DNA from: Forficula auricularia
Taxonomy: Eukaryota; Arthropoda; Insecta; Dermaptera; Forficulidae
Assembly (NCBI GenBank): GCA_024734495.1
Contig: JALMQS010000075.1
Coordinates: forward strand, 9,668,757-9,732,756
Length of the DNA stretch: 64,000 nt
Direction: 5' to 3'
This document shows positions 1-12,100 of this stretch, in pieces. The notes beneath the pieces are model-generated. The model saw only the letters and a list, made by a program, of their open reading frames with translations, made no database searches and was not told the origin of the DNA. Position 1 is the stretch's first letter; each line of letters begins with the position of its first letter. The position numbers and the translations under genes are program-made.

Positions 1-345
1 TAAATACACAAATTTTTAAAAACATCGTTTGAGCCATTTTTGAGAAAATCAAAAAAAAAACGAAATAAAGGAAGGGGGTGTAAATTAGTAGTGTCGCGAT
101 GACTTCAAATAAATGAAAATGTGAAAGTCGTGTGGTGAACACACCAGTTGATTGAAGAAGTTATGAGCGAAAAACCGAAATTCGATATCTTTTAAACCGG
201 TGATCGAAAAAATTTCAAAATTTACCAGGAAGAGTTTTTTGATGGGTACTAAAAAATGTCAACAAAAAAAATGAAGGAAATCAAAAAGTAAAATTTTTCA
301 AACTGTCCTATTTGGCGTGGAATGTCCCCCGTATATTGTATTCCC
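1..345. repeat. Dispersed AT-rich repeat, left copy
   Basis: Positions 160-345 recur in the same orientation at about 19555-19735. Positions 60-160 recur inverted at 2100-2190, so the unit resembles the arm of a fold-back element. No coding potential is seen. The stretch lies inside an intron of the aminopeptidase gene whose next exon starts at 569. Confidence 0.7.
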
Positions 346-393
346 CGAGGGGTGATCCGCGATTGGAAGTAGGTGTACACTTCTTTGAAAGTA

Positions 394-464
394 TTTTGGA
401 AGTACTTGGAAATATTTGGAATTACTTGGAAATATTTGGAAGTACTTGGAAATATTTGGAAGTA
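394..464. repeat. 22-bp minisatellite
   Basis: About three tandem units built on GGAAATATTTGGAAGTACTT. The array is bracketed by two direct copies of GAAGTAGGTGTACA at 366-379 and 471-484. It lies in an aminopeptidase intron. Confidence 0.8.
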
Positions 465-568
465 CAAGTAGAAGTAGGTGTACAGCATATTAGGTCGCGG
501 TTCACCCCTCGGTATTCACATAGAAATAATTAAATAATTAAGCAAACTATTTTAATACGACCGTTTAG

Positions 569-3500
569 GACTTTATGCGAAGCATTATTACTCCTCTCTA
601 CAAGCAATTTAACGGATTTCTACTGGATAAAAAGAATTCTAATAATTTAGGAATGGTGCGATTACATAAAATCGCCGTATCATGGGCTTGCAAATTAGAA
701 GTTGTTGACTGCGTTCCTAAAGCCAAAGAGCTTTTTGATCAGTGGATGGCTCATCCGGATACAAATCCGTAAGTATTTTTTAATATAAAAAGATAATTCA
801 CAGCTATATTTATTTAATTAAAACATAGGTATTAAAAAATATATGTAGCCCAGTAACATTAGACAAAATAAGGCCAATCGGTGGAAAAAAATCACAGAGT
901 TTTGAAAATTGTCTTAAACGCTTCCCATGACTTGGGTTAATGTGTGGCAAAAGTCCCCGAGGGCGGGGGTCTTGCTCGAGGAGGAGGGGTGTGGGGGGGG
1001 GTTAAAGGTCCCCCTTTTCAGTTTTTCGGTTATATCTTGGAAACTATCTATCTCCTACAGAAAAATACTTCATATACAAAATTAAACCTGATATAATTCC
1101 CTACAAAAATGATCTTATGCATTTTGGTCCTAGGACTAATCTGTAAGAGTTACAGGGCTAAAAAAATAACATCATTTCAAAAATTGTGCTTTATTCTCAT
1201 TTAAAACCAAATTACAGTCTATAATTGTCTTGTACAATTATTTTGATGATTTTAATTACATTATGAGTAAATTTAATTGTAGCCAGAAGTATATCGAAAG
1301 TATTGGGTCCAACAGTTCATTTTAGGGTGTCAATGGGGTCTTTTGGGTCGGTCCTCATATTCTGAATTACCGTCTTCAACTCTAGGGCCATTGGTGCATG
1401 CACTGTAACTCTTACAGGTTAGTCCTAGGACAAAAATGCATAAGACCATTTTTTAGGGAATTTTATCAGCTTTAATATTTTATATGAAGTATTTTTCTGT
1501 AGGAGTGAAAGTTTCCGAGATATAACCGATAAAACTGAAAGGGGTTCTTTAAATCCCCTCCTCCTCGAGCTCAACCCCCACCCTCGGGGATTTTGAAACA
1601 CATTAACCCAAGTCTAAGGGAAACGTTTAAGACCATTTCCTAAACTCTGGGATTTTTTCCACCGATTTGTCTAATTTGACTGGCCTATATGCTTATAAAT
1701 TAAGATTCATTTAATCTGAGTTGTGTCATTATTTATTACTAATCTTGACGAATGTTTTATTATAGGATTCCTGTTGATTTGAGATCATCCATTTATTGTA
1801 CATCTATTAAACATGGAGGTCCTAAACATTGGGAATTTATTTGGAATCGTTATGAACAGTCCAATGTTGCATCCGAAAAACAAATATTTATTTCTGCTCT
1901 TGGTTGTTCGAGAAATGCCACAATATTGCAAAGGTATTAATTATATCAATTTACAATTGTTGTAATGGTAAGTTATAGTAAAATTTCATAAAAAATAACT
2001 GATTCAGAATTGTCATTCAAGTCTATCGAATGAGAAGTTTCGACTAAAATCAACTAGATTGCACATTTTTAAAGAGAAAATCTCATCGCATTATTAATCA
2101 ACTGGTGTGTTCACCACACGACTTTCACATTTTCATTTATTTGAAGTCATCGCGACACTACTAATTTACACCCCCTTCCTTTATTTCGTATTTTTTTTAT
2201 TTTCTCAAAAACGGTTATAACGATTTTTTAAAAATTAGTGTATTTATCAAGTGTCATGAGTTAATAGTTGTGTCAAATATTTAATCCGATTGAATTAAAG
2301 GAAGGCGTTGTAAATTAGGAGTGTCGTAAAATAAATATTTTCATCGTTCATATCTCGTCTTCGGAAAGTCGCAGAGCCTTGAAATTTGAAACTTAAGCTA
2401 TTTAGAGGCTACAAGAAGTATAACAAGATTTGGGCTAAAATAGAAAAAACGGAAGTTGATGTTTAAGTACGTCAAAATTTATACCCCCCCCCCCTGCGTT
2501 TCGCAACCATAAGTCTCAGAGATGCGAAATTCGAAACTTAAGCTTGATATAGGCTAGAAGGAGTACATCAAGATTTTGGTTGAAATCGGAAGACCGGGAG
2601 TGGACATTTACATTAAAGATTTTTCGTTTTTTTGGATTTTCTCAAAAACGATTCTAACGATTTTTTTTTAAAATTATTGTATTTATCAAGTGTCTCGACA
2701 CACAAGCTTGATGTACTCCTTCTATTAAGGGGGGACCCTTATCAACTTCTATATGAGATTTTCAAGGAAAAAAAAATATTAATTTTCAAAAAACTAAACG
2801 CATTTTAAAGAGTATATTTTATATCGAGTTAAAAGAGTATATTTTCATTTGAATATCTCGAAAAAAAATTACTTTTTGAACCCTCTCTGTGACGGATAGT
2901 TGATGATAAGGGCCCCTTCTAGCCTATATCGACCTTAAGTTTTGAATTTCGTAGCTCTGAGACTTATGTTAGCGAACCGCAGGGGGGTACATACATACGT
3001 ACACACTGACCAATGGATTTTTGGCCACTTTTCGGCCTCTGGGGACCACAATATCCGGTTTTATGTCCTAAATCCGGTTTCCAATTATTAAGGGCATCGA
3101 TTCCTTCCACCTAGAAGTTACAAAATGAAATTAACTATTTTTCATCTCTAAGATACAGACTCTCAAAGAGTCAAGGACCCAGACAGAGCATCGCAATACT
3201 TCCACATTATATTCTTTAGAATATAAATGTGAAAGTAAAAAGTAGTTTTACAACAAATTGTAACTAAAATGAATTAATTATGACAGTGGCGGATTTACGA
3301 TTTTGCCGCCGGTAGGCTGAAATATTTTGCCGCCCACTTATCAATTCTTGAAAAATGCAATGCAGAATGTTTATTTATCCAGTAAAAAACACGAATCACT
3401 GAATGATTTAAATGAAAAAATGTTTTTCTAATATTATTGATTTTCATATAATTTCTAGGTATCTTAATCTTACAATAACTCCAGATTCCGGAATAAGATC

Positions 3501-6368
3501 CCAAGATAATCTATTTGTTTTTGGATCAGTTGCTCATAGTAAATTTGGACATCCAATTGCTAAGAAATTTTTACTTGAAAATATCCAAACGATTTATAGC
3601 ACGTAAGTGGAAATGTATTATTAATCATATACTTAATAAATCTTATAATATATCTGATTTAAATCTGAAGACATATTGTCGGGAAGATAATAAGGTCCCG
3701 ATTTTATTGATAGATAAAAAGTATTTATGTGTATACCATTTACCAGTAGCATTAACATAAGCATTATAGGTTTACCCCAGCCTGATAATAATTACTACTT
3801 TAGGAATTATAATAAAAAATTAAAGCTCAAAAAACAACAACATAGGTAAATTTAAATTAATTAGTCAGATATCTACTAAACAAATTCATTCCTTAAAAAA
3901 TATCGTAAAAGTTCACATAAAAAACTTGAAAAGTTATAAATTTAATATCAAAGAAGGTAACAAATTTTCTTTTGATCAATTGAAGAACGTTGTTTATTTC
4001 TATAGCTATGATTTAAGCAACTGCTATGGAACTTGGTACCCGTTTAGATCTCAACTCATTTGTCGGCGAGCCCGTTTGTGCCGATCTTGGCCCCTTTTTC
4101 ACATTTATGTTTTTTTGTCAGATAAAACTATTAGTCCAATCAAATTGTGGTCAAATGGACCCCTATGGGGAAAGTTTTAGGGGTAGTTCTGATTTTTTGC
4201 ATATAAGTTTTTTGGAGCGCTGAATACAAATCTGGTCAAAAGGGGAAAATATTGAAAAAAGTGCGAGTTTTTGGGTGATTCAGGGGGGAGGGGGGGGTGC
4301 GGGGTCAAAAACTTGGATTTTGCGCTTGAACCCGAACGGTTGGTCGGAGAAAAACCTAATTAATGAAATTTGTACGAAATTTTATGAACTTTCATTTTGA
4401 ATAGGAAAGTTATTTACGAAAAGTTGATAGTCGAGTTATAAGCGAAAAACCGACAAAAAATGGAAATTTCCACTTTTTTGCATTTTTTACAATGTTGCGT
4501 CACAAAATTGTGGTGGGAGAGCTCAGATTTGGATTCAGCGTCCCAATAAACATATATATGCAAAACATCAGAACTACCCCAAAACTTTCCTGATAAAAAC
4601 ACATTTTGACTGGACTATAATGTATATAACAGATAAATTAGCAGGTATGATGACATACTGGCTGGAAATAATTTTAATCGACGTTAGACATTCCAAATAA
4701 GAGTTATATGAGTTTGTGGCGGTTTCTGTATCGTGATAAATTTTTGAGGGCCTAAAAGCCATGAAAATTTTGGAATTTTTTCAGATTTTCGCTTATAACC
4801 ATTATTATTATTATCACCATTGTTCCTAAAGAAAATTTCGCTCCTAACAAAATCAAAGAGCATAAAATTTTACGTCGAATAACGTACTTAAAAGTTCGAA
4901 TCGGTTCAGCCGTTTACCCACAGTCGATCGTCAAAGATAGGCAATTTTTTAAAACTTGGCGGAAAAGTGTATTATGCTTATTATTACAGGTGGTCACAAG
5001 GAACCACTCTTCGAAGTTTGGAGCTGAGCCCTATTATAGTTGCCAATCGTCTAAAAAATGAGATTGGCAAAAAGTTTCATCTTAATTGGACAAGGGTAGC
5101 CTGTGCCGCAATTGCCACTAAAAATCGCCTATATTTGAAGATCGAATGTGGCTAAACGGCTAAAGCTAATTTAACTTTTAATTACATTATTAGACGTGAA
5201 ATTTTGTGCCCTTTTATTTTAGTAAGAGTGAAGTACGCATTGTTTTCGAGTTATAAGAAAAAATCTGAAAAAGTCCAAAATTTTCGTGGTTTTTAGTCCC
5301 TCAAAAATTTAGCACCAACCAGAAACCGTCGAAAACTCATATAACTCTTATTTAGAATACCCGATTAAAATTATTTCCAGCTTGTGCATATTTATTGGCC
5401 AGCGCGCTTTATTTCGGCCTAATTTGCCTGGACTATTAATCAATATTTTAAATATAAATTAAGACAAAATAAGCTGACGTGTTCTGATGTGGCCATCCAC
5501 TTGACTTTACCATACAACCTGGCCCCTGGCTTATATTTAATATTTAATAAAATTATTTATAATCATAGTTTTTGCTTTTTAGAATCCCACTGATTATGTA
5601 TACAAAATTTGGTTGAGTTTGGTTAAATGGCCAAGATTTTAATTTTTGACCATTCCCCCTCCCCCCATTTTGTGCGGTTAGTTTTTCCATTTTTAGTCTT
5701 CTGGGGTCCCACTGATTATGTATACAAAATTTGGTTGAGTTTGCTCAAACTGCCCAGATTTTTAATTTTTACCCTCCCCCCCTCCCCCCCATTTTGGGCT
5801 GCTCCACGATTACAATACTTGACCATATGGTAAAGTAAAAAAAGGATTTTATTTCCATATACCATATACAGGGTTAGGAAGAAATAAGTTGACCATTTAA
5901 GAAGTCTCTAGAATGCACCCTAAAAATTTGTCAGGATCCTCACAATTTTTTAATACGCCACTGCGTATAAATAAAATCAAGTTTCCGTAATTAAAATTTA
6001 TTTATGAATATCAAAAACTCAGGCTCTAAATAATAAATGTATATTTTTAGATTTGGCCAAAAAGCAACCAAACTTGGAATGTATTTGAGATATATCACTT
6101 CACCTTTAACAAAAGATAGCGAACTGGATGAGGTAAGAATATTAAATATTTAATATAGAATTAAATAACAAATTCTATTTCAAAATATATATTAATTTCT
6201 AAATATTTACAGATTAGAGAATTTGCCAGGACACATAATGAACTTTTCGAATCTTCAACGTTAATAATTAAGCAAGCATTTGAAGCAGCATCGGACAATA
6301 TTAAATGGCACAAGACTATCTTTAATAATTTACGCAGTTATTTAGTAGTTCGTTCCAAAAAGATGTAA
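569..6368 (+). CDS. M1 aminopeptidase N-like, C-terminal half (5' end outside window)
   Basis: Five exons: 569-768, 1766-1933, 3459-3602, 6051-6132 and 6213-6368 (stop TAA). All junctions are GT-AG, phases agree throughout, and the exons give 249 residues. The protein is the ERAP1_C-type helical domain that follows the zinc catalytic domain in M1 metallopeptidases. Family landmarks seen are a TPLY start, CKLEVVDCVPKAKELF, an NPIPVDLRSSIYC-type segment, the hallmark ALGCSR, and an IKW motif near the end. The HExxH zinc site and any membrane anchor would be encoded upstream of the window. M1 enzymes remove N-terminal residues from peptides; the ALGCSR motif favours the aminopeptidase N branch, but the exact paralogue cannot be told from this half. 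Introns 1-3 are filled with fold-back repeats. No frameshift or stop interrupts the exons. Confidence 0.93.
850..1686. mobile_element. Fold-back (MITE-like) element with about 330-bp inverted arms
   Basis: The ends are AGTAACATTAGACAAAATAA on the left and, reverse-complemented, CAGTCAAATTAGACAAATCG on the right. The inverted similarity runs through ATCGGTGGAAAAAA, the CCCCGAGGG G-rich patch and the GTCCTAGGACTAA segment to near the centre. No ORF of note. It occupies intron 1 of the aminopeptidase gene. Another piece of the family is at 12950-13285. Confidence 0.8.
2100..3020. repeat. Fold-back repeat cluster in aminopeptidase intron 2
   Basis: Positions 2475-2570 and 2910-2990 are inverted copies sharing the segments around TAGGCTAGAAGG and CAGGGGGGTAC. 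Positions 2100-2250 are the inverted counterpart of 60-160. No coding sequence is visible in 1934-3458. Confidence 0.65.
4025..5410. repeat. Fold-back repeats in aminopeptidase intron 3
   Basis: Segments around 4130-4200 and 4545-4615 are inverted copies (GGGAAAGTTTTAGGGGTAGT against ACTACCCCAAAACTTTCC). The same family forms the interior of the insertion at 61128-61745. Segments around 4620-4800 and 5270-5390 are inverted as well. No gene seen. Confidence 0.6.
5463..5840. repeat. Non-autonomous element with internal tandem repeat of about 120 bp
   Basis: It begins AAATAAGCTGACGTGTTCTG and ends near CATATGGTAAAGTAAAA. Inside, the unit ending GGGTCCCACTGATTATGTAT is repeated. A second copy of the same design is at 14037-14680, which fixes the ends. 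Confidence 0.65.
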
Positions 6369-6435
6369 TGCATATAATTTATCTGTAACAAGAACATTAT
6401 TTATGTATTAAACAAAATAGATGCCTATTTAAATT

Positions 6436-6441
6436 AATAAA
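6436..6441 (+). terminator. Polyadenylation signal AATAAA of the aminopeptidase gene
   Basis: First canonical AATAAA after the stop codon, 68 bases downstream. Spacing is typical; the cleavage site itself is not visible. Confidence 0.6.
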
Positions 6442-6489
6442 CATCTAAAAACAAAATGAAATTATATTTTTTTAAATATTTTTAAAAGT

Positions 6490-7258
6490 ATCTGGAGCTA
6501 CCGAGCGATGCACGGTAACAAAATTAAAAAAAAAATACAAATATATATACTACACTCCACCTGGACCTCCCAACCCCGTAACCAAGCACATCGCCTCCAC
6601 CACTGCACCGCCACCTCCACTCAGCCTACCCCACCCCCCGGACCCCCCACAACTGCACCTCCCACATCCACCCAACCCCGCACGCAGTTTTTGAATTTCT
6701 AGCTTTCTAGTGGTCCACATATTATGTGTATAATTGTTTACTCGTACACCAATTTGCCCACATTCGTTCATATTGATAAACATTATAAAAAATAAATAAA
6801 AAAATAATAATAATAAAAAATAATCTTATAGGATCTGAAATAAAAACATAAAATTAAATAAGATTTCTTTCCAAGTTATATAAAAAAAACAAACATTTTA
6901 TTTGTAAACACACCTGTTTTCTTATGAATCCACCTGTAATGTTACGGTTTAGACACCTGTAAATTTAAAAAAATCCTAATTGTAATATAATATCATAATA
7001 TTTGTCATAACCTATTAGTGGGATTTAAAATTAAAAAAACAATTAATAAAAAAAAGATAATTGAAAAAATGTAAACAAACTTTTTTATTGAGATTTTCAT
7101 CTATCAATAATTACTTTAATTAAGAAAAGATCAATTAAAATGAAATTTGTCGAGGTCCAGGCCTAGCCAGATCGTTTTCTCATCCTCAAAACTTGTTAAT
7201 AGAGTTTGTTTCATCAAAATCGGTAGAGCCGTTTTCAAAATAGAACAAAGATACAAAT

Positions 7259-7293
<35 letters not shown>

Positions 7294-7312
7294 TTTTACT
7301 CGTTTAATAAGA
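6490..7312 (-). mobile_element. Helitron-like non-autonomous element
   Basis: The right end, read on the minus strand, resembles insect Helitron 5' ends, with an AAACGAG motif, a (TA)n tract at 7262-7290 and the segment AAAATCGGTAGAGCCGTTTT. The left end carries GGAGCTACCGAGCGATGCAC, of the type found at Helitron 3' hairpins. Positions 6960-7310 match 18940-19250. No Rep/helicase ORF. Short ORFs here are low-complexity. Confidence 0.5.
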
Positions 7313-7549
7313 GTAGATAGATAGATAGGTATACATAAGTATTTATTTTTTAAATAAATTATACAATAAATAAAATCAGATTTTGTACTAGAGAGAGAAT
7401 GAATTATCTTTAAGCATTCATTTAGTGTCTTCAAATCAGGCGCGGATCCAGACCTCTGATTTGGGGGGGGGGGGGGGCGGTCGCCGGTAGGTATATAAGA
7501 TCTACTTTTGATGAATTTTAAACGTTTAAAATTAAACGCAAATTCAACA

Positions 7550-8088
7550 TTTCTCAAATACACTCATTACAACCTATAAGTGAACAAATATTCAAAAGAA
7601 TACCCTTCATTTCTAATCATTTGTCTACTCCATTATGTTCTTCCCTTAGATCATATGGAATTACTCCTGCTTTGTATAATAACAATAATTTAGGCTCTCG
7701 ATTAATTAATAATAAAATAGACAAAATTGATAAATTAGACAAAGCAGGAGTATATAAATTGACTTGTGATGATTGTGATGCATTTTACATTGGTCAGACT
7801 GGTCGCTCCTTCAGAAAACGCTACTCTGAACATATTGGTGCTCTTAAACGCCTTGACCGATCTGATAACATCAATTTAGATTCAACTTCTGCTTTCGCCA
7901 ATCATTTACATTCCTCTACTCATTCGGCCTCTATTAATAATCCTATTCCTATTCATTTTGAAAGAAAAGGCCTTAGGTTGGATCTTTTGGAGTCCACAGA
8001 AATTAAAAAAGCCCTTTCAAATAATAGTAACATCCTTAATAACCATTTAGAAGTTAATAAAAATACCATTATAGATTATATTTTATAA
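7550..8088 (+). pseudogene. Penelope-like element, C-terminal GIY-YIG endonuclease fragment
   Basis: An open frame to the TAA at 8086-8088 holds the linker and GIY-YIG nuclease of a Penelope-like retroelement: GVYKLTCDDC, then FYIGQTGR about 12 residues later, then the Arg- and Glu-His-containing RKRYSEH. In these elements the nuclease sits C-terminal to a telomerase-like reverse transcriptase; the RT is absent here, so this is a 5'-truncated copy. A hammerhead motif on the same strand follows at 8375, where a 3' terminal repeat is expected. A second GIY-YIG fragment is at 42029-42604 on the minus strand; it is divergent and from a different element. Confidence 0.85.
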
Positions 8089-8374
8089 TTTAAATAACCC
8101 GAAAAATATTATTTCCCATTCTCAAAATTTCTAATTTAATATTTTACTATTGTTTCTTTCAAGTTCTTAACCCCTCCTCCCTTACCTTATTCTACTTCTT
8201 CCTTCCTTTATTTCTAAGCCCAGGGATAATTCTAAGCCCTTAGTTAAACTCCTTTGTTCATTTGTCTATTAATACAATAACCAATACTGCATTCTTTCCC
8301 CCCACCATGTACGTTCCTCCCAATTGAACTTCACTTATACATTTGTTTCCAATTTTATATTTAGTTTTCTTTTG

Positions 8375-8420
8375 TAACTCCTGATGATGGGCTCATAACC
8401 CGAAATATATATCGAGATAA
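8375..8420 (+). ncRNA. Hammerhead ribozyme-like motif (type I, minimal)
   Basis: CUGAUGA (8381-8387), a GGG/CCC stem II with loop CUCAUAA, GAAA (8402-8405), a two-base-pair stem III (AU-AUAU-AU), the cleavage-site C at 8413, and a CUC/GAG stem I closing both flanks. A U is bulged between the core and stem II, as in all copies here. Minimal hammerheads are known in the terminal repeats of Penelope-like elements, and this one lies downstream of such an ORF. Confidence 0.75.
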
Positions 8421-8495
8421 AAAACTCAAAACATATATTTGTTTTATTTGTGAAACCCACCTAGAAAAATATATTTTTACTTATTATCTATTAAA

Positions 8496-8530
8496 ATGTT
8501 TCACCTAGAACCGACACCAAATTCTTTAAA
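8496..8530 (+). repeat. Recurrent TTTCACC..ACACC motif, copy 1 of 9
   Basis: ATGTTTCACCTAGAACC followed by GACACCAAATTC. Near-identical copies are at 9930-9964 (+), 10627-10660 (-), 20698-20730 (+), 40771-40803 (-), 46268-46300 (-), 49828-49862 (+), 59258-59291 (+) and 62763-62796 (-). Several lie 110-200 bases downstream of a hammerhead-like motif on the same strand, so it is probably a conserved end of the Penelope-type terminal repeat. Confidence 0.7.
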
Positions 8531-8684
8531 GGTTATAAATTAAAACTGATAAAAAATTACCTGCGCTCAATACTGAGGCAGGAAAAGCTAACAAAAGTAA
8601 CAATATCTATAGAGGAGCCATATTAGACGATATATATAGGTACTTGAAACTATCAATGATTTCGCAAACAGAAAAGAGAGAAGA

Positions 8685-8707
8685 ACATCCATCCATCCAT
8701 CCATCCC
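8685..8707. repeat. (CATC)n microsatellite
   Basis: About five CATC units. The rest of 8531-9172, between the Penelope remnant and the SNAPC1 start codon, shows no gene; it is the presumed 5' flank of SNAPC1, with no recognisable TATA or initiator that I would defend. Confidence 0.8.
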
Positions 8708-9172
8708 CACGCACTTCCAAAAAAAATGGCACTTTTTGGCCTCTCGACGAGATCCCTGGTAATTTTTGGCAAAATCGTCACGTGCTAAAATTCAAACCTA
8801 ATTGAATACTACAATTTGTGACCTTAATTGAGTCCATGGATTCCGTAGTCTTTACCTGAGGACCCTTTGAAGTCGCGCTTGCCGCGCGACCGATTGCAAT
8901 ACTTTCTCCCATGCTTCGCATTGATAAAGTAAAAAATGAATAAAATACAGTTAAATAACGCGCTGTTTATCTTTTCGGAAGAAAATAGTTGGCTAGACTG
9001 CAGAGGAAAACTCGTGGCTAACTTCCCGACAGGCTGGAGGCCAATCAATACAATTTCTAAAACTTTCAAATTAATTTTACATAGTGTTTCAAATATGTCT
9101 AATATATTTTTTGTTCCGAAATATTAATCTATAAAATATAAAAGATTTAATATAATAATAATAATCTCCGAA

Positions 9173-12100
9173 ATGTCGTCAACTTCCAAACAGGATAATA
9201 ATGTTTATATAGCTGAAGGAGTAAAACAAGATTGTGATAAATTGCTTGATAAATTTTGTGAATTGGAATCTTATGATTTTAATGATTTCCTAGAAATTTG
9301 GAAAGAAATGAAATTCTCATTTATATACGGGTAAGGAAATATTTAATACTCTCTCTGTCCTAAAATATTCTATACATTTGAAAGAAAATCTTGGATTATT
9401 TCGAGTTTCGAAAGCAACTGTCAAACTCATTATATTGTTATTGTTTACATTGATTTGACAGACCTTGGTTTTGAGTTAAGTTGGAATTGGAAGACCAAAA
9501 ATTAGTTTGTTTTTTTAAGAAAAATAAAATTGTCACCGCTGTAATTTCATATTGGAATTTTTTTAACCCAAATAACGTGAATTATTGGATAAAAAATGAG
9601 TACTTACGTATTAACGCCACCGCAGCTACAGATTTGGCGGTTTTTAAATTTAGCCAATCTACAGCTAAAATTTTTAGATAAATCATAAAATAGAATAAAT
9701 CAGTTCCCTTCTGTCAAAACTTGAATAGGTTCAGTTTATGATCTCGGTTCGATTAGATAAAAAGTGCGTTCCCAAAACAAACCTTGCGGTGGCGTTAATG
9801 TACCCGCATTCAAGTTGTTTTTTGACAGAGGGAACTGATTTATTCTATTTTATGATTTATCTCAAAAATTTTAGGTGTAGATTGGCCAAATTTGTAGCTG
9901 CGGTGGCGTTAATACGTAAGTACCAAAAAATGTTTCACCAAGTACCAACACCAAATTCCTTAAAAACTACCAAATAATGTGAATTTACAAAGAAGAGATG
10001 GGTCATTCCTAACGTGACTATTTTTTTTTTTTTTTTGAGTCAGAGCGGGATGCTGAAATAAATAAACAAATCATTATTCCTCGACCTGCTTAGAGGCGCA
10101 AGTCCTCGGTGGCTAGGTCCTCCAAACATCAATACAAATTAACTACAACAATTTAAAAAATAATAAACGAGTACAAAAAAAAAATAGAAATGTATGCTCA
10201 TTAACAAATAACATGACCATAGTTTTCCATCAAAAGACAAAAAGTAATTTACAAATTCCGCGCAAAAACCCAATGCCAGGAGCAAGCGACGCATTAGCCA
10301 TCCCGGCATTTGCCATAAGTTGTTAAGGAAACCTGGTCAAAACCTTAACAAGGATGGTATGACCTCTTTCTATCTCAGCTAATCTCTGCTTGTGAGAACT
10401 AAATAAAATTTTGTACAACTCTAGGACTTTAGGACTTGACAAACTTTATAATTGATTTAATCATACTATAATCCCAAATAGTAATAAATAGACTGCTCCA
10501 GAAATCAATGCCAGATCCTACAAATGAATGCAAACCTACATATTAATATCTGAATTAACTAACTTGTAGGAACCAGACCTATTTAAATTAATACCATTCT
10601 TCCCTAAATCCTTATAATCTAGTTTTTAAGGAATTTTGTGTTGGTACTTGGTGAAACATTTTTTATCCAATAATCCTATAATCTAAATAACCAACTGAAT
10701 TATCCTCATAACAAAAACCACCACTAGTTTCAACACCTATACTTCTGGTCCCAACCCTGGATTGAGTACCCCTTGCAACCATATTACCTAAAAAAAAAAA
10801 AAATTTTAAATAAACAAAATATTTACCTTAGCAACGCAGAGATTTCCTTATTCCAGCCTAATTTCGAAACGAACCCTTTCCTTTCCTATCTCTAATGTTA
10901 GCAGTGGATTTTGTAAAACGTTTCGACTTTTATGTTCATAAAAGAATCCAAGAAGTCCGAAACGTGCGATTAGAGAATAAAATTCATTATTGTTTTGTCC
11001 TTTATCCTCTGATTCTCATGTATTTGATTAATAATAATAATAATTTATTTCATAATATAAATAATTTTTTTTCTTTTACCATTTTCAGTAATTTAGAATA
11101 CTATTCAGAATTACTAGAATTCACAGAGGAGGTTTTTCTAATTGTGAAACATTTATGGATTGATGAAAAGAAGGACTTTTTCCGATCCGTGGGCGCATTT
11201 TATACGTTGGTTGGCGTTTACCAAAAACAACCTGACAGGTACCTACACTTAACACAAATAATCTACACCTTTTCTAATTTCAAAAAAGCCCAAATTGTAT
11301 TTCAGAATTCTCAAGTGAAAATTAGAAAATCACAATAATTGTATTTCAGAAAATAAACATAGATACCAGGTGAATTTTTTATCTTGAGACTGTCTTATAA
11401 CTCAAAAACAGTGCATTATATGAAAAAAGTTTCAAATAAAAGTTTATTTATATCAGGAGGAAACTAAACAAGGCTATTGTTTGTCGACCTAGAACAAGCT
11501 TTCAAGGCTATTTCGAGGTCAAGTTCTGTTTGGAATGGAAATCTATATTTTTCTTTATATTGCCTAAATTTACAAAAAAAAACTGAACAACTTTTATTAG
11601 AACTATTTTTTATACGACATCAAATAAATAGAATATTAAATCAATTAGATCTCAAAAAAATATCCAAATAATAATTATTCTTAACAATTATTCAACTTGA
11701 TTATCAAATAATAATGAAGGTCTATTTAGTCTAATTTAGGTCTACAAATAAGTTTTGAGGGTTTTTTTTGTACCTTTGAAGCTTTATTCAGAGAAATTGG
11801 ACAATGTATTTTATTCAAAGTATTGTCCATTCTTATCTACGACTTTTCACCCATCTTTCAAGCAGCATACGGATTCCTCGTTGAAAAAATTCCTCGTCTT
11901 TTGAGTCGATCCAAGAATCGACCCAATTTTTGACTTCTTCATAAGAAGTGAAGTGCTGCTCGGCCAGGCCATGACGGCGTTCGACGTCTCTTGGCTTGAG
12001 TTCATACGGAACCCAATTTCCTTGTTTTTGTACCATACCCATGGTCTTGAGACGGTTCGAAATCGCTTGTTGAGTCATTTCCAAGGTTTCAGCGAGCTCC

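Noticed and set aside
3280..3340. CAGTGGCGGATTTACG-type hAT end
   Set aside because: Only one end found; no partner terminus or target duplication.
7470..7490. Long G or C homopolymers (also 16690, 27666, 51714, 61806)
   Set aside because: Probably transposon ends plus possible assembly length error; no regulatory claim is justified.
7186..7563. 125-codon minus-strand ORF
   Set aside because: Translates a (TA)n tract and a poly-G run; low complexity with no domain, and it lies over the Helitron-like end.
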